DNA from: a virus
Length of the DNA: 64,000 nt
Virus record (IMG/VR): IMGVR_UViG_3300036832_000367
Span: 1-64,000 of that record
Direction: 5' to 3' (one strand)
Shown here piece by piece: positions 9,929 through 17,834 of this stretch; within the stretch, counting starts at the first letter, position 1; each line of letters starts with the position of its first letter. The translations under genes and the position numbers were made by a program. The notes under the pieces are model-generated. The model saw only the letters and a program-made list of their open reading frames with translations, was not told the origin of the DNA and searched no databases.

Positions 9929-12063
9929 ACCGGCACGTCGCGGTCAAGGCGCGCGCGCGCGAGGCGCTGCAACGGTTCAATCCTAATCACGACCCGAAGG
10001 ACGGTCAGTTCAGCAGCGGCGATGGCGGCGATGGTGGTAAACCCTCAAGCGGCGGCACGTTTTCCAAGGTCAGTGCTAGCGAGTTTGTGACGGCGCGCGA
10101 TACCAGCAACCGGCCGATGTTTCTGTCGGCGAACAGCGCGCAGGATTTGAATGATCACGAGACGTTTGTTTCAAAGGACGGCAAGGTCGGCTACGCGCTC
10201 GATCAACATGGCGATCTGCAAAACCTGTTCAACAATGGCGGTCCAAAGGGCGCGGGCCGGGCCGCATTGATCGATGCCGTGCTGCACGGCGCGCGAACCT
10301 TGGATGCGTTCGATCCGTACTTGCCGAAGATTTATGCCGAGCATGGTTTTGTGGCTACCGGGCGAATGCCGTTCAACGATAAATATGCCCCTGATGGTTG
10401 GGACTATGCTAAGTATGGCCGTCCCGACGTGGTGTTCATGGCGTATCGGGGCGGCGATCCGGCGACACTGAAAGACCGTGTAGGGACATTTGGCAAATAT
10501 GCAGCGGGCCAAGGCGGACAATCTTTCGACGATTACGATGCAGCAAAAGCTGCCTCCCGAAGCCATATCGTGGATAAACGGCTTGACGCCGGACGATCGC
10601 GACAGCATCGAATACATCTTGGGTCTGGTGGGGCCGGACGACTTCGCGAAACACTGGACCGAGTACCGCAAGGACTTGGAACACGCAGCCAACCTTTAGC
10701 GCGCGCACGCGCGGTCAAGGCAGCACATCCCGGTGCGGGCTACTCCGCTTCAGCCAGCGTTGACGATAACGGCGTCATTCACACGTCGAGCGTTTACGAC
10801 GCGCAACGCGCGCTGTTCGAACATCGGCCGGTCGAACTAAATCAAGCCAGCCAAGGCAGCGTGTTGCTGGATAAATTGGGCGAGACCGCGCAAAAAATGA
10901 TTGATCGGGGCAAGCAAGCCCCGGCGTTCAATCTATGCAGCGTGACTGTCAAGGGCAGCAACTTGTTCTGTGCCGATACCGAAGGCATTCCTCGCGTCGA
11001 GATGCCCGGACTAAGTGATCCACAGATCAAGGGCCAAGGCTTCGCGGTTACTGAGGGCGACGAATACGCCTCGCATTTGCGTGCCACGCAGAACGAATTG
11101 AATGGGGCCAAGGTCGCGGCCATTGCCGAGAAGATTGCGAACAAGCCAGATTATTATTCGAAGCCTATCGCGGTTTCGAAGGACAACTACATTCTCGACG
11201 GGCACCATCACTGGGCCGCTAAGATCGGTCTCGATGCCAAGCAAGGCAAACTCACTAACGACACCAAGATTAAAACCGCGCGAGTTGATGTCGGGATAAC
11301 CAAACTGCTGGCAGTCGTCGGCAAAAGCAGGCACGCCGCTGTCAAGGCTGAAGCGCTTGCGACGCTACAGAAGTTCAATCCGAACCACGACCCGAAGGAC
11401 GGGCAATTCACCAGCGGAGACGGTGGCAGTGGTGATGGTGCCGGGCACCTCACAATTCATGACGATCTGTCGCGTGCCAGCAACGAAACGCAGCCGGTCA
11501 AGTCGCTGGACGATCTTTACACCAAGGCCAAGCAAGGCGAGCAGGACTTTCTCGATCAGGTCCACGCGGCAGCGGACGCGAGCGGCGGCAAGGTGATGCT
11601 GACCCCGATGCAATTTTCCGAGCCGGGCACCACGCTAAAATCCAGAACGTCGGCGGAACGCAAACTGCGCGATGAATTGAACAACGATCCGACGCAGTTG
11701 CGCGACGTCATGCGCGCCACCATCGCCAACGATACAGTCAAGGACAGTCGGAGCGCCGCGCTGGCGTTCATCAAGGCGCACGGCGACGATGTGCTGCGAG
11801 TCAAGGATCGTTTCGTCAGCGCCAAGGACGGCTATCGCGACATCTTGGTCAATTATCGCACCAAGAGCGGCGTCATCGCAGAATTGCAATTCAATACCCA
11901 CAAACTGATCGCCGCCAAAGAGGGTGAGGGTCATCGAATCTATGAGCAGAGTCGCAAGCCGGGCGTGCCGACCAGAATGCGAGTCAGTCTAGAGCAACAG
12001 GCAAATGCGCTTTATGGCGCGGCCTATCATGGCAGCGGGAACGGGAACTGGGGAAAGAAGTGA
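9925..12063 (+). CDS. Polyvalent virion protein: GNAT-like, ParB-like and RelA/SpoT-like modules
   Basis: A 712-aa multidomain protein. The motif FNPNHDPKDGQF occurs at residues 18-29 and again near 485-496, each before a module. Residues 75-175 look GNAT-like (GPKGAGRAAL, then YAEHGFVATGRMPFND). Residues 260-470 include YILDGHHHWA near 421, the signature of a ParB/sulfiredoxin-like fold. Residues 515-690 match the RelA/SpoT nucleotidyltransferase layout: GYRDILVNY near 635, ELQFNTH near 652, HRIYEQSR near 669. Such chains of effector domains are known in phage polyvalent proteins that travel inside the head. Residues 205-258 look translated out of frame (see the embedded ORF at 10538). It precedes the prohead protease-capsid gene. 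Confidence 0.75.
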   Translation: MNRHVAVKARAREALQRFNPNHDPKDGQFSSGDGGDGGKPSSGGTFSKVSASEFVTARDTSNRPMFLSANSAQDLNDHETFVSKDGKVGYALDQHGDLQNLFNNGGPKGAGRAALIDAVLHGARTLDAFDPYLPKIYAEHGFVATGRMPFNDKYAPDGWDYAKYGRPDVVFMAYRGGDPATLKDRVGTFGKYAAGQGGQSFDDYDAAKAASRSHIVDKRLDAGRSRQHRIHLGSGGAGRLRETLDRVPQGLGTRSQPLARARAVKAAHPGAGYSASASVDDNGVIHTSSVYDAQRALFEHRPVELNQASQGSVLLDKLGETAQKMIDRGKQAPAFNLCSVTVKGSNLFCADTEGIPRVEMPGLSDPQIKGQGFAVTEGDEYASHLRATQNELNGAKVAAIAEKIANKPDYYSKPIAVSKDNYILDGHHHWAAKIGLDAKQGKLTNDTKIKTARVDVGITKLLAVVGKSRHAAVKAEALATLQKFNPNHDPKDGQFTSGDGGSGDGAGHLTIHDDLSRASNETQPVKSLDDLYTKAKQGEQDFLDQVHAAADASGGKVMLTPMQFSEPGTTLKSRTSAERKLRDELNNDPTQLRDVMRATIANDTVKDSRSAALAFIKAHGDDVLRVKDRFVSAKDGYRDILVNYRTKSGVIAELQFNTHKLIAAKEGEGHRIYEQSRKPGVPTRMRVSLEQQANALYGAAYHGSGNGNWGKK
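10538..10699 (+). CDS. Embedded 53-aa ORF inside the polyvalent gene
   Basis: Read in the +1 frame relative to the surrounding gene, this stretch gives a natural-looking peptide (starts MQQKLPPEAISWINGLTPDD, contains YILGLVGPDDFAKHW, ends DLEHAANL). In contrast, the main frame here is Arg-rich and unlike its flanks. Either two once-separate proteins plus this small gene have been joined by a chance open frame, or there are compensating frameshifts in the assembly. An upstream TTG at 10490 is an alternative start. No good ribosome-binding site is seen. Confidence 0.5.
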   Translation: MQQKLPPEAISWINGLTPDDRDSIEYILGLVGPDDFAKHWTEYRKDLEHAANL

Positions 12064-12278
12064 CACCATTGTTTGCCTATCGTGTGACCACGCCGAACGG
12101 TGTGACGTTCTTTGCCGTCATCGACGGCAAGGACGGCATCGCTGATGAAGTGCTGTCGACTCGCGACGGGTCTTGGAAACCGGAGCCGTTGCTGACAGCG
12201 GCGGACCTGATCCAGCCGGAGCAGAAATTCAACGAGTGGGATATCGTGAAAATCGATCCATCCAAGTTGCCCAAGTGA
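12060..12278 (+). CDS. Small hypothetical protein
   Basis: A 72-aa protein starting with GTG at 12060, overlapping the stop of the polyvalent gene, with GGGGAAAGAAG just upstream. The sequence begins MTPLFAYRVTTPNGVTFFAV and ends in WDIVKIDPSKLPK. It is acidic and beta-rich. Function unknown; it sits directly before the capsid gene. Confidence 0.7.
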   Translation: MTPLFAYRVTTPNGVTFFAVIDGKDGIADEVLSTRDGSWKPEPLLTAADLIQPEQKFNEWDIVKIDPSKLPK

Positions 12279-12295
12279 TGAAGGGATAAGCGCCC

Positions 12296-14563
12296 ATGCC
12301 GATCAAGCCGCACAAGAACGAAGATCAGTCCGCGTGGATGGCCAGATGCGTGCCCGAGATGATTGGCACCGGGAAGGACAAGCGGCCACAGGCTCAGGCG
12401 GTCGCCGCCTGCATGACGATCTGGCGGGAGTCCGGATCGAGCAAGACCGCGAGGCAGATCGAGGCGGAGGTCGAAGCGCCATATCCGGACGAAACCGAGC
12501 AAGAGTTCATGGACCGCTGCACGCTAGAGGCGGACGAGGCCGATTGTCAGATGATGTGGGATGAACGGTCTTTCGGGCTTGGCGTGGTTCACAAGCTGCA
12601 TTCCGAAATTCCAGTGGGCCACGACTTCGTGTTGTCGGATGCGACCGTTGATCGATATGGCGACACCATCGATGCGGATGGCTGGGACTTGAGAAACTTC
12701 AGCAAGAATCCGATCGCGTTGTTTAATCACAATCCAGATTTCCCGGTTGGGAAATGGAGCAAGCTAGGCGTCAAGGATGGCAGACTAACCGGACGGCTCG
12801 AATTGGCTCCGGAAGGCACGTCGGCCAGACATGATGAAATCCGCAGGCTCGTCGATGCGGGAATTTTGCGGGCAGTGTCGGTTGGCTTTAAGCCCGTGGA
12901 AGTCAAGCCCATCGAATCGAAAGGCGGCAAGAACGGACTGCATTACCTCAAGTCGGAATTGATCGAGACCAGCCTTGTGTCGGTCCCGGCAAATCCGAAC
13001 GCCTTGCAGGTCGCGCGGTCTCTGAGAATATCCGATGACACCATCAAGATGGTATTCGCCGAGCATGGCGACAGCCGCTTTGTGCGTCGTGGGGCCAATG
13101 GCGAGCACGCCGGGACTAAACCAGTCGTGAAAGCAAAGGTAAGGGCTATGACCCCGATTGCAAAACGTATCGAGGCATCCGAGGCCACGCTTGTCCAGTA
13201 TCGTGATGAACTGGAAAAGCATCTGGGCACTATGGATGATACAAACCCCGACGAGACGGTGACCGCTCAAGTCGAGGAATGGACGGAAAAGGTCAAGGCG
13301 CAGGAGCGAAGCCTGAATGCTCTGCGCGCCGTCGAGGCGCAGAACGCCGAGACGATCACGCTTCAGCGGACCGGAACCAGCAACGGCGTGACACATTTCG
13401 CCGATGGCAGTTCGAGCGCGCAGGCGGCTTCTGCGCGGCCGTTCGCGATGGCCAGAAAGCAGATCAGGCCGGTCGAGTATCTGTACAAGGCGCTGACGGT
13501 GCAGTTGAAGCACTTTGATCAGCGCGGTCGGCGTTCGATCTATGACGTGATGCAGGAAACCTATGGCGAAGACCCGATGGTCAAGACCATGGTCGACTGG
13601 ACCACGCGCACGACGTCGGTCCCCGCGACCACGACGGTCACGGGCTGGGCGGCGGAGCTTGTCACCACCAGTTACGGCGAGTTCTTCGATGCCCTGTTCC
13701 CGGCCTCGATCTACGCGCCGCTGCGTGCCAAGGGCGGCTCGTTCACGTTTGGGCGCAGTGGTGTTGTCGTGCTGCCGACCCGCAGCCGGACCGCGCCGAT
13801 CTCCGGAGCGTTTGTTTTGCAGGGATCAGCGATCCCGGTGAAGCAGGGCCAGTTCGCCACCATCAGCCTGACGCCGAAGAAGATGGCGGTGATCTCGACG
13901 TTCACTCGTGAGATTTCCGAGCATTCGACCCCGGCAATCGAGCAGTTGATCCGCGATGCCATCGTCAATGACACGGCGGTCGCAATCGACGCGGTGTTGA
14001 TGGATGCCAACCCGGCGACAGCTACTCGCCCGGCGGGCATTCTCAACGGCGTTGCGGCGATCCCCGCGACGACCGGCGGCGGCATCGTGTCACTGATCGG
14101 CGACCTCAAGGCTCTGTCCAGCGCCTTGCTGGCCTCGACCTTTGGCGGCATTCGTCAGCCGGTGTGGATTATGACGCCGCAAGACGCCGTGGCGATCAGT
14201 CTGACGCAGGCGGCGGCCGGTGGTGATTTCCCGTTCGCGAATATTCTCAACACGGGAATGCTGCTTGGCTATCCGGTCATTCAGTCTACCAACGTCACGG
14301 CCGACACCATCATACTGGTGGACGCTGCGGACTTTGCGACGGCGACCGGAGACACGCCGAACTTCTCGGTGTCCGATCAGGCGACGTTGCACATGGAGGC
14401 GACGACACCCGCCGAAATCGTCGGCACGCCGAGCGTCGTTGCGGCACCGGTCCGCTCGCTATGGCAGACGGATAGCATCGGAATTCGCATGATCATGGAT
14501 ATCAACTGGGTCTTGCGTCGTGTCGGCATGGTGCAGTGGATCAGCGGCCAACTCTGGAACTGA
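12296..14563 (+). CDS. Fused prohead protease - major capsid protein (HK97 fold)
   Basis: A 755-aa fusion. Residues 1-90 hold two copies of a Cys/Trp motif (ARCVPEM..ACMTIW and MDRCTLE..CQMMW). Residues 95-245 are a U35/S78 prohead protease with candidate catalytic His145 (LFNHNPDFPVGKW) and Ser195 (AVSVGF). Residues 284-350 are a helical scaffold-like delta region opening with MTPIAKRIEASEATL. Residues 395-755 are an HK97-type major capsid protein (VPATTTVTGWAAELV, FPASIYAPL, PTRSRTAPISGAF, LTPKKMAVISTFTREI). The protease would cut itself and the delta region away during head maturation. Protease-capsid fusions occur naturally. No separate scaffold gene is seen. Confidence 0.92.
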   Translation: MPIKPHKNEDQSAWMARCVPEMIGTGKDKRPQAQAVAACMTIWRESGSSKTARQIEAEVEAPYPDETEQEFMDRCTLEADEADCQMMWDERSFGLGVVHKLHSEIPVGHDFVLSDATVDRYGDTIDADGWDLRNFSKNPIALFNHNPDFPVGKWSKLGVKDGRLTGRLELAPEGTSARHDEIRRLVDAGILRAVSVGFKPVEVKPIESKGGKNGLHYLKSELIETSLVSVPANPNALQVARSLRISDDTIKMVFAEHGDSRFVRRGANGEHAGTKPVVKAKVRAMTPIAKRIEASEATLVQYRDELEKHLGTMDDTNPDETVTAQVEEWTEKVKAQERSLNALRAVEAQNAETITLQRTGTSNGVTHFADGSSSAQAASARPFAMARKQIRPVEYLYKALTVQLKHFDQRGRRSIYDVMQETYGEDPMVKTMVDWTTRTTSVPATTTVTGWAAELVTTSYGEFFDALFPASIYAPLRAKGGSFTFGRSGVVVLPTRSRTAPISGAFVLQGSAIPVKQGQFATISLTPKKMAVISTFTREISEHSTPAIEQLIRDAIVNDTAVAIDAVLMDANPATATRPAGILNGVAAIPATTGGGIVSLIGDLKALSSALLASTFGGIRQPVWIMTPQDAVAISLTQAAAGGDFPFANILNTGMLLGYPVIQSTNVTADTIILVDAADFATATGDTPNFSVSDQATLHMEATTPAEIVGTPSVVAAPVRSLWQTDSIGIRMIMDINWVLRRVGMVQWISGQLWN

Positions 14564-14565
14564 TT

Positions 14566-14862
14566 GTGAAAATTGCCGATCGCGTGGTGCTGCTTTGCCT
14601 CGCGATCGGTTTGATCTTGGGTATTGCGCTTGCGGAACCAGTTCATCTCATTGAATTGCACAACCCGAAGGGTCGAAAGATTTTCGTCAACCCTGCCGAG
14701 ATTACTGCGTTGCGTGAGTCAGGGGCGGGAGATTTCAAGCATTTTAGCGATTCAGTTCATTGCTGGCTTGGCTTCACGGGCGGGAAATATGCCACAGTGG
14801 TCGAGGACTGCGCGACTGTGCGAAGGCTGATAGAAGCAACTTCGAAACCGAAGGAGAACTAA
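14566..14862 (+). CDS. Small membrane-anchored or secreted protein
   Basis: A 98-aa protein. The GTG at 14566, two bases after the capsid stop, gives a clean hydrophobic N-terminus (VLLCLAIGLILGIALAEP), a signal peptide or membrane anchor. Starting at 14536 would run back through the capsid gene. The rest (HLIELHNPKGRKIFVNPAEI, later GGKYATVVEDCATVRRLIE) loosely resembles FlbD-like small proteins that carry a residue-conserved beta sheet. Function unknown; unusual inside a head module. Confidence 0.65.
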   Translation: MKIADRVVLLCLAIGLILGIALAEPVHLIELHNPKGRKIFVNPAEITALRESGAGDFKHFSDSVHCWLGFTGGKYATVVEDCATVRRLIEATSKPKEN

Positions 14863-14864
14863 AT

Positions 14865-15275
14865 ATGACTGATCTTGTCATCGTGCCCGCGAACGTGGTC
14901 GCTGGTACAAACGCAACATTCGAGCAGGGTCTTGCCGGGGCGACAGTCCTTGCCGGACAGACGGTCTATCAGGACAGCACCACCAAAAAATATGTGCTGT
15001 CGGATAACAATCTCGCCGCCATTGAGGGCAGGACGCCGCGCGGCATTGCGCTGCACGGGGCATCGCTGAACCAGCCACTCAGAATTCTAAAGTCCGGCGA
15101 CATCACCATCGGCGCGACGATAACGGCTGGCGTGGCATATTACCAATCGGCCAATCCGGGCGGCATTTGCCCAGCGGCGGATGTTGTTTCCGGTTCACAG
15201 GCCACGATCGTCGGCATGGGCAAGACGACCACCGTGCTCACCGTCGATATCCAGACCACCGGAGTGCAGTTGTAA
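14865..15275 (+). CDS. Head decoration / capsid cement-like protein
   Basis: A 136-aa beta-rich protein with a good ribosome-binding site (AAGGAGAA) before the ATG at 14865. It reads like phage cement proteins of the DUF2190 type: a repeated pattern of short strands and turns (GATVLAGQTVYQDSTTKKY, SDNNLAAIEGRTPRGIAL, GATITAGVAYYQSANPGG). The position just after the major capsid gene fits. The role is inferred: binding to the outer capsid to stabilise it, or filling another head-surface role. Confidence 0.65.
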   Translation: MTDLVIVPANVVAGTNATFEQGLAGATVLAGQTVYQDSTTKKYVLSDNNLAAIEGRTPRGIALHGASLNQPLRILKSGDITIGATITAGVAYYQSANPGGICPAADVVSGSQATIVGMGKTTTVLTVDIQTTGVQL

Positions 15276-15279
15276 AAAC

Positions 15280-16278
15280 ATGCTGCTCATTGGTGCCGAA
15301 ACGCTCAACGAGATGGAAGCTTGGGATCATCTCGACCGTGGCGTCAAACTGGCAAACGAAAGACGTCTTGCCGAGGCGATAGCAAGCTTCGACCGCGTCT
15401 TGGCACTGACGCCGGACGATATGGTCGCCCATTGGAATCGGGCGTTGTCCTTGCTGTCGCTTGGTCGCTATTCGGAAGCGCTGGAAGAACTGGAATGGCG
15501 ATGGAAGCTGTTCAATTGGCGGTGGGGATATCTGGGCCACGACGTCGAGAGGGTAGCAGCAATCGAGCAATGGCTGGGGCAGGACATCAACGGCAAGCAC
15601 CTGCTCTATTATCATGAGCAGGGATACGGCGATAACATCATGATGGCGCGATACCTGCCGATGATGCGGGCCAAGGGCTGCAAGATAACCCTGCTCACCG
15701 TGCCGCCGCTGATCAGGCTGCTCAGCCGGTTCAAGCCCGACAACGTCATCACGGCGCTGCCGGACGATCTCAGTGAGTTCGACTATCGCTGCTCGGCATT
15801 CCTGCCGATGCGAGTGTTTCAGACGACCGTCGACAGCATTCCGCCAGCGCCCTATCTCGCAACGAAGTTCGCGCGCGAGCCGGGCACCATCGGGCTGGTC
15901 TGGTCCGGCGTCACGCAAAAGAAACTTTCCGCCGCGAAGTTCTTGCACCTGCTCAATCCCGGCGCGGCATACCGGCTCAAAAGCTTGCAGCCGGGTCCGG
16001 TGATGCAGGGCGTTGAGCCGCTGGTTTCGGAAGATTTTCTGGACACCATGAATCAGATGGCGCGCATGGAGCACATCGTCACCGTCGACACCGCGATTGC
16101 CAACCTCGCGGGCGCGATGGGGCATCCTTCGGCTCATGTCATTTTGCCGCTGCTTCAGGATTGGCGCTGGTACTACGCTGATAAATGGTATCCGACGCTG
16201 AAGATATACCGGCAGCAAGGCGACGACTGGAATGCGCCGTTTGCACAAGTCAGGGAGGCGCTGCGGTGTCAACATTAG
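15280..16278 (+). CDS. TPR-containing glycosyltransferase-like protein
   Basis: A 332-aa protein starting at the ATG at 15280; longer starts run into the previous gene. Residues 12-80 form two tetratricopeptide helix pairs (LDRGVKLANERRLAEAIASF, AHWNRALSLLSLGRYSEALE). The rest resembles glycosyltransferase family 9/41-like domains found after TPRs in bacterial proteins: LYYHEQGYGDNIMMARYLP, then GTIGLVWSG, and MEHIVTVDTAIANLAGAMGHP near 270, the nucleotide-sugar-binding end. It would transfer a sugar to a protein or glycan. Placed between capsid and portal genes with a methyltransferase next, it may modify the virion; host surface modification is the alternative. Confidence 0.75.
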   Translation: MLLIGAETLNEMEAWDHLDRGVKLANERRLAEAIASFDRVLALTPDDMVAHWNRALSLLSLGRYSEALEELEWRWKLFNWRWGYLGHDVERVAAIEQWLGQDINGKHLLYYHEQGYGDNIMMARYLPMMRAKGCKITLLTVPPLIRLLSRFKPDNVITALPDDLSEFDYRCSAFLPMRVFQTTVDSIPPAPYLATKFAREPGTIGLVWSGVTQKKLSAAKFLHLLNPGAAYRLKSLQPGPVMQGVEPLVSEDFLDTMNQMARMEHIVTVDTAIANLAGAMGHPSAHVILPLLQDWRWYYADKWYPTLKIYRQQGDDWNAPFAQVREALRCQH

Positions 16279-16850
16279 ATCGCTTGCGGGAAGATGTTTA
16301 CGGCCACAAACATCTGACTCCGGACTGGCAGTTTCGATATGCCGACGCGATCATCAACGCTCCACCCGGTCTGATGCTGGAATTTGGCGTTGCTTCCGGG
16401 CACTCCATCACCGGGATCGCAGGGATGATCTGGCCGCGAGTGATCTACGGTTTCGATTGGTTTAAGGGATTGCCGGAAGACTGGAAGCCGGGCACGGGCA
16501 AGGGCGCATTTGCCTGCATTGTTCCAGAATCGCTGCCCGTGAACGTCAGGATTATCGAGGGTCTATTTCAAGACACGCTGGACGGATTTTTGGCAAGGCG
16601 TCCCGAGCGGATTGGGTTCGTGAACATGGACGCTGATATTTATTCTTCAACGGCATTCGTGCTATCGCGGATCGAGGGTAGGTTCGTCGACGGCACGGTG
16701 CTGCATTTCGACGAGATACACGGCGATCAAGAAAACTTTGATAATGAGGGGCGGGCATTCGCAGAGTGTCTAGATCGCACCGGCCTTGGTTATGAAGTGA
16801 TAGCCAAGGATTGTCACGAAGGTGCGTTTTTTCGAATCAAGAAGTCGTAA
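16266..16850 (+). CDS. Class I SAM-dependent methyltransferase (TylF/MacO-like)
   Basis: A 194-aa protein starting with GTG at 16266 inside the end of the glycosyltransferase gene. LMLEFGVASGHSITGIA at about 40-56 is the SAM-binding loop, FVNMDADIYSSTAFVL is the acidic motif after strand 4, and TVLHFDEIHGD follows. These match the small O-methyltransferase family that methylates sugars and macrolides. The tight coupling with the glycosyltransferase suggests methylation of the added sugar or glycan (inference). Confidence 0.8.
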   Translation: MSTLDRLREDVYGHKHLTPDWQFRYADAIINAPPGLMLEFGVASGHSITGIAGMIWPRVIYGFDWFKGLPEDWKPGTGKGAFACIVPESLPVNVRIIEGLFQDTLDGFLARRPERIGFVNMDADIYSSTAFVLSRIEGRFVDGTVLHFDEIHGDQENFDNEGRAFAECLDRTGLGYEVIAKDCHEGAFFRIKKS

Positions 16851-16880
16851 GTTCAACATCAGCAAAAGGAGAATCTAAAA

Positions 16881-17414
16881 ATGCCATTAGCAATGATTAC
16901 GTGGGTTGGCGAAGGCGGCGGTGGTGGTGGTGGCGGTCAGCCGTCGCATCCGATCTATAATCCGCCGGGCATCTGGCCGTCGCCGGGGCACCCGTCGCAC
17001 CCGATCGCGCCGGGTGGACAGCCTCCGGGGATTTGGCCGCCCGGTTCTGGAATTGACATGCCGTCGCATCCAATCGCGCCGGGCGGCCAGCCTCCCGGCA
17101 TTTGGCCGTCGCCGGGTCATCCCTCGCATCCGATTGCACCGGGTGGCCAGCCTCCGGGCATCTGGGGCGGTGGTAACGAGCCGTTCCCGACACCGCCGAT
17201 TGTGATTCCGATCCGACCGGGTGAACAGCCTCCGGAAGCCGGTAACGGGCTTTCGCCGTCGCATCCGATCTACATCCCGCCGCCGCCCGGTGTCACGGAC
17301 GGAACCAAGGCGCTGGTTCATGTGTATGTGCCGGGAGTCGGTGGAGTCTGGTTCCTGATCGAAGTGCCAGCGCCGACTCCGCCGCCAACCGAGCCGACGC
17401 CGAAGCCCGCGTAG
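16881..17414 (+). CDS. Pro/Gly-rich repeat protein
   Basis: A 177-aa low-complexity protein. After a short N-terminus and an eight-Gly run come four copies of the phrase PSHPIAPGGQPPGIWP, or variants, spaced 20-30 residues apart. The C-terminal 55 residues are different (TKALVHVYVPGVGGVWFLIEV) and end in a Pro-Thr tail. The ribosome-binding site AAAAGGAGAA is strong. Similar Pro-rich proteins occur in head modules of other phages; none has a function known to me. A possible head-surface or internal virion protein. Confidence 0.75.
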   Translation: MPLAMITWVGEGGGGGGGGQPSHPIYNPPGIWPSPGHPSHPIAPGGQPPGIWPPGSGIDMPSHPIAPGGQPPGIWPSPGHPSHPIAPGGQPPGIWGGGNEPFPTPPIVIPIRPGEQPPEAGNGLSPSHPIYIPPPPGVTDGTKALVHVYVPGVGGVWFLIEVPAPTPPPTEPTPKPA

Positions 17415-17471
17415 CGGGTGAGGTTGGGGCGAAGACTCCCGAAACCATCAAACCCTGAAAGGATCACTGTG

Positions 17472-17831
17472 ATGGTAGATGTTATCCCTGCTGCTCCGAG
17501 TGAGCAGAAACCAAGGTCCAACACCAACATCCCGATGCGCGACCGCGAACGTGATGTTGGCGAGCGCAGAGCGGCGCGGCAAGAGGCTGCCAAAAAGCTG
17601 GTTGATGAAGCGGCGAAGGAGCATGAAGAAATTCTCGCCCAGTACGCCGAAGATCATCCGGCTGGCAGCAAGCCGACGCCAACGCCGGATGAAATCGCCT
17701 TGGCCGCTGTCGGCGCGAACAAAATGGAGAAGGAGGATGACGGCAGCGGTCCTGACCGTGGTCCTCGTTATCTGACGCGCGAAATGAGTGCGAGAGAGCG
17801 CGAGATGAGGGCGACCGAGCGGAAAAAGTAA
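17472..17831 (+). CDS. Hypothetical charged helical protein before portal
   Basis: A 119-aa protein; start ATG 17472 with GAAAGGA upstream (a GTG directly before it is an alternative). It is strongly charged and mostly helical, with Lys/Glu-rich segments (ERRAARQEAAKKLVDEAAKE) and an Arg/Glu-rich C-terminus, suggesting a coiled coil. It ends three bases before the portal gene. Function unknown; a scaffold-like or internal head role is possible but unproven. Confidence 0.65.
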   Translation: MVDVIPAAPSEQKPRSNTNIPMRDRERDVGERRAARQEAAKKLVDEAAKEHEEILAQYAEDHPAGSKPTPTPDEIALAAVGANKMEKEDDGSGPDRGPRYLTREMSAREREMRATERKK

Positions 17832-17834
17832 ATC

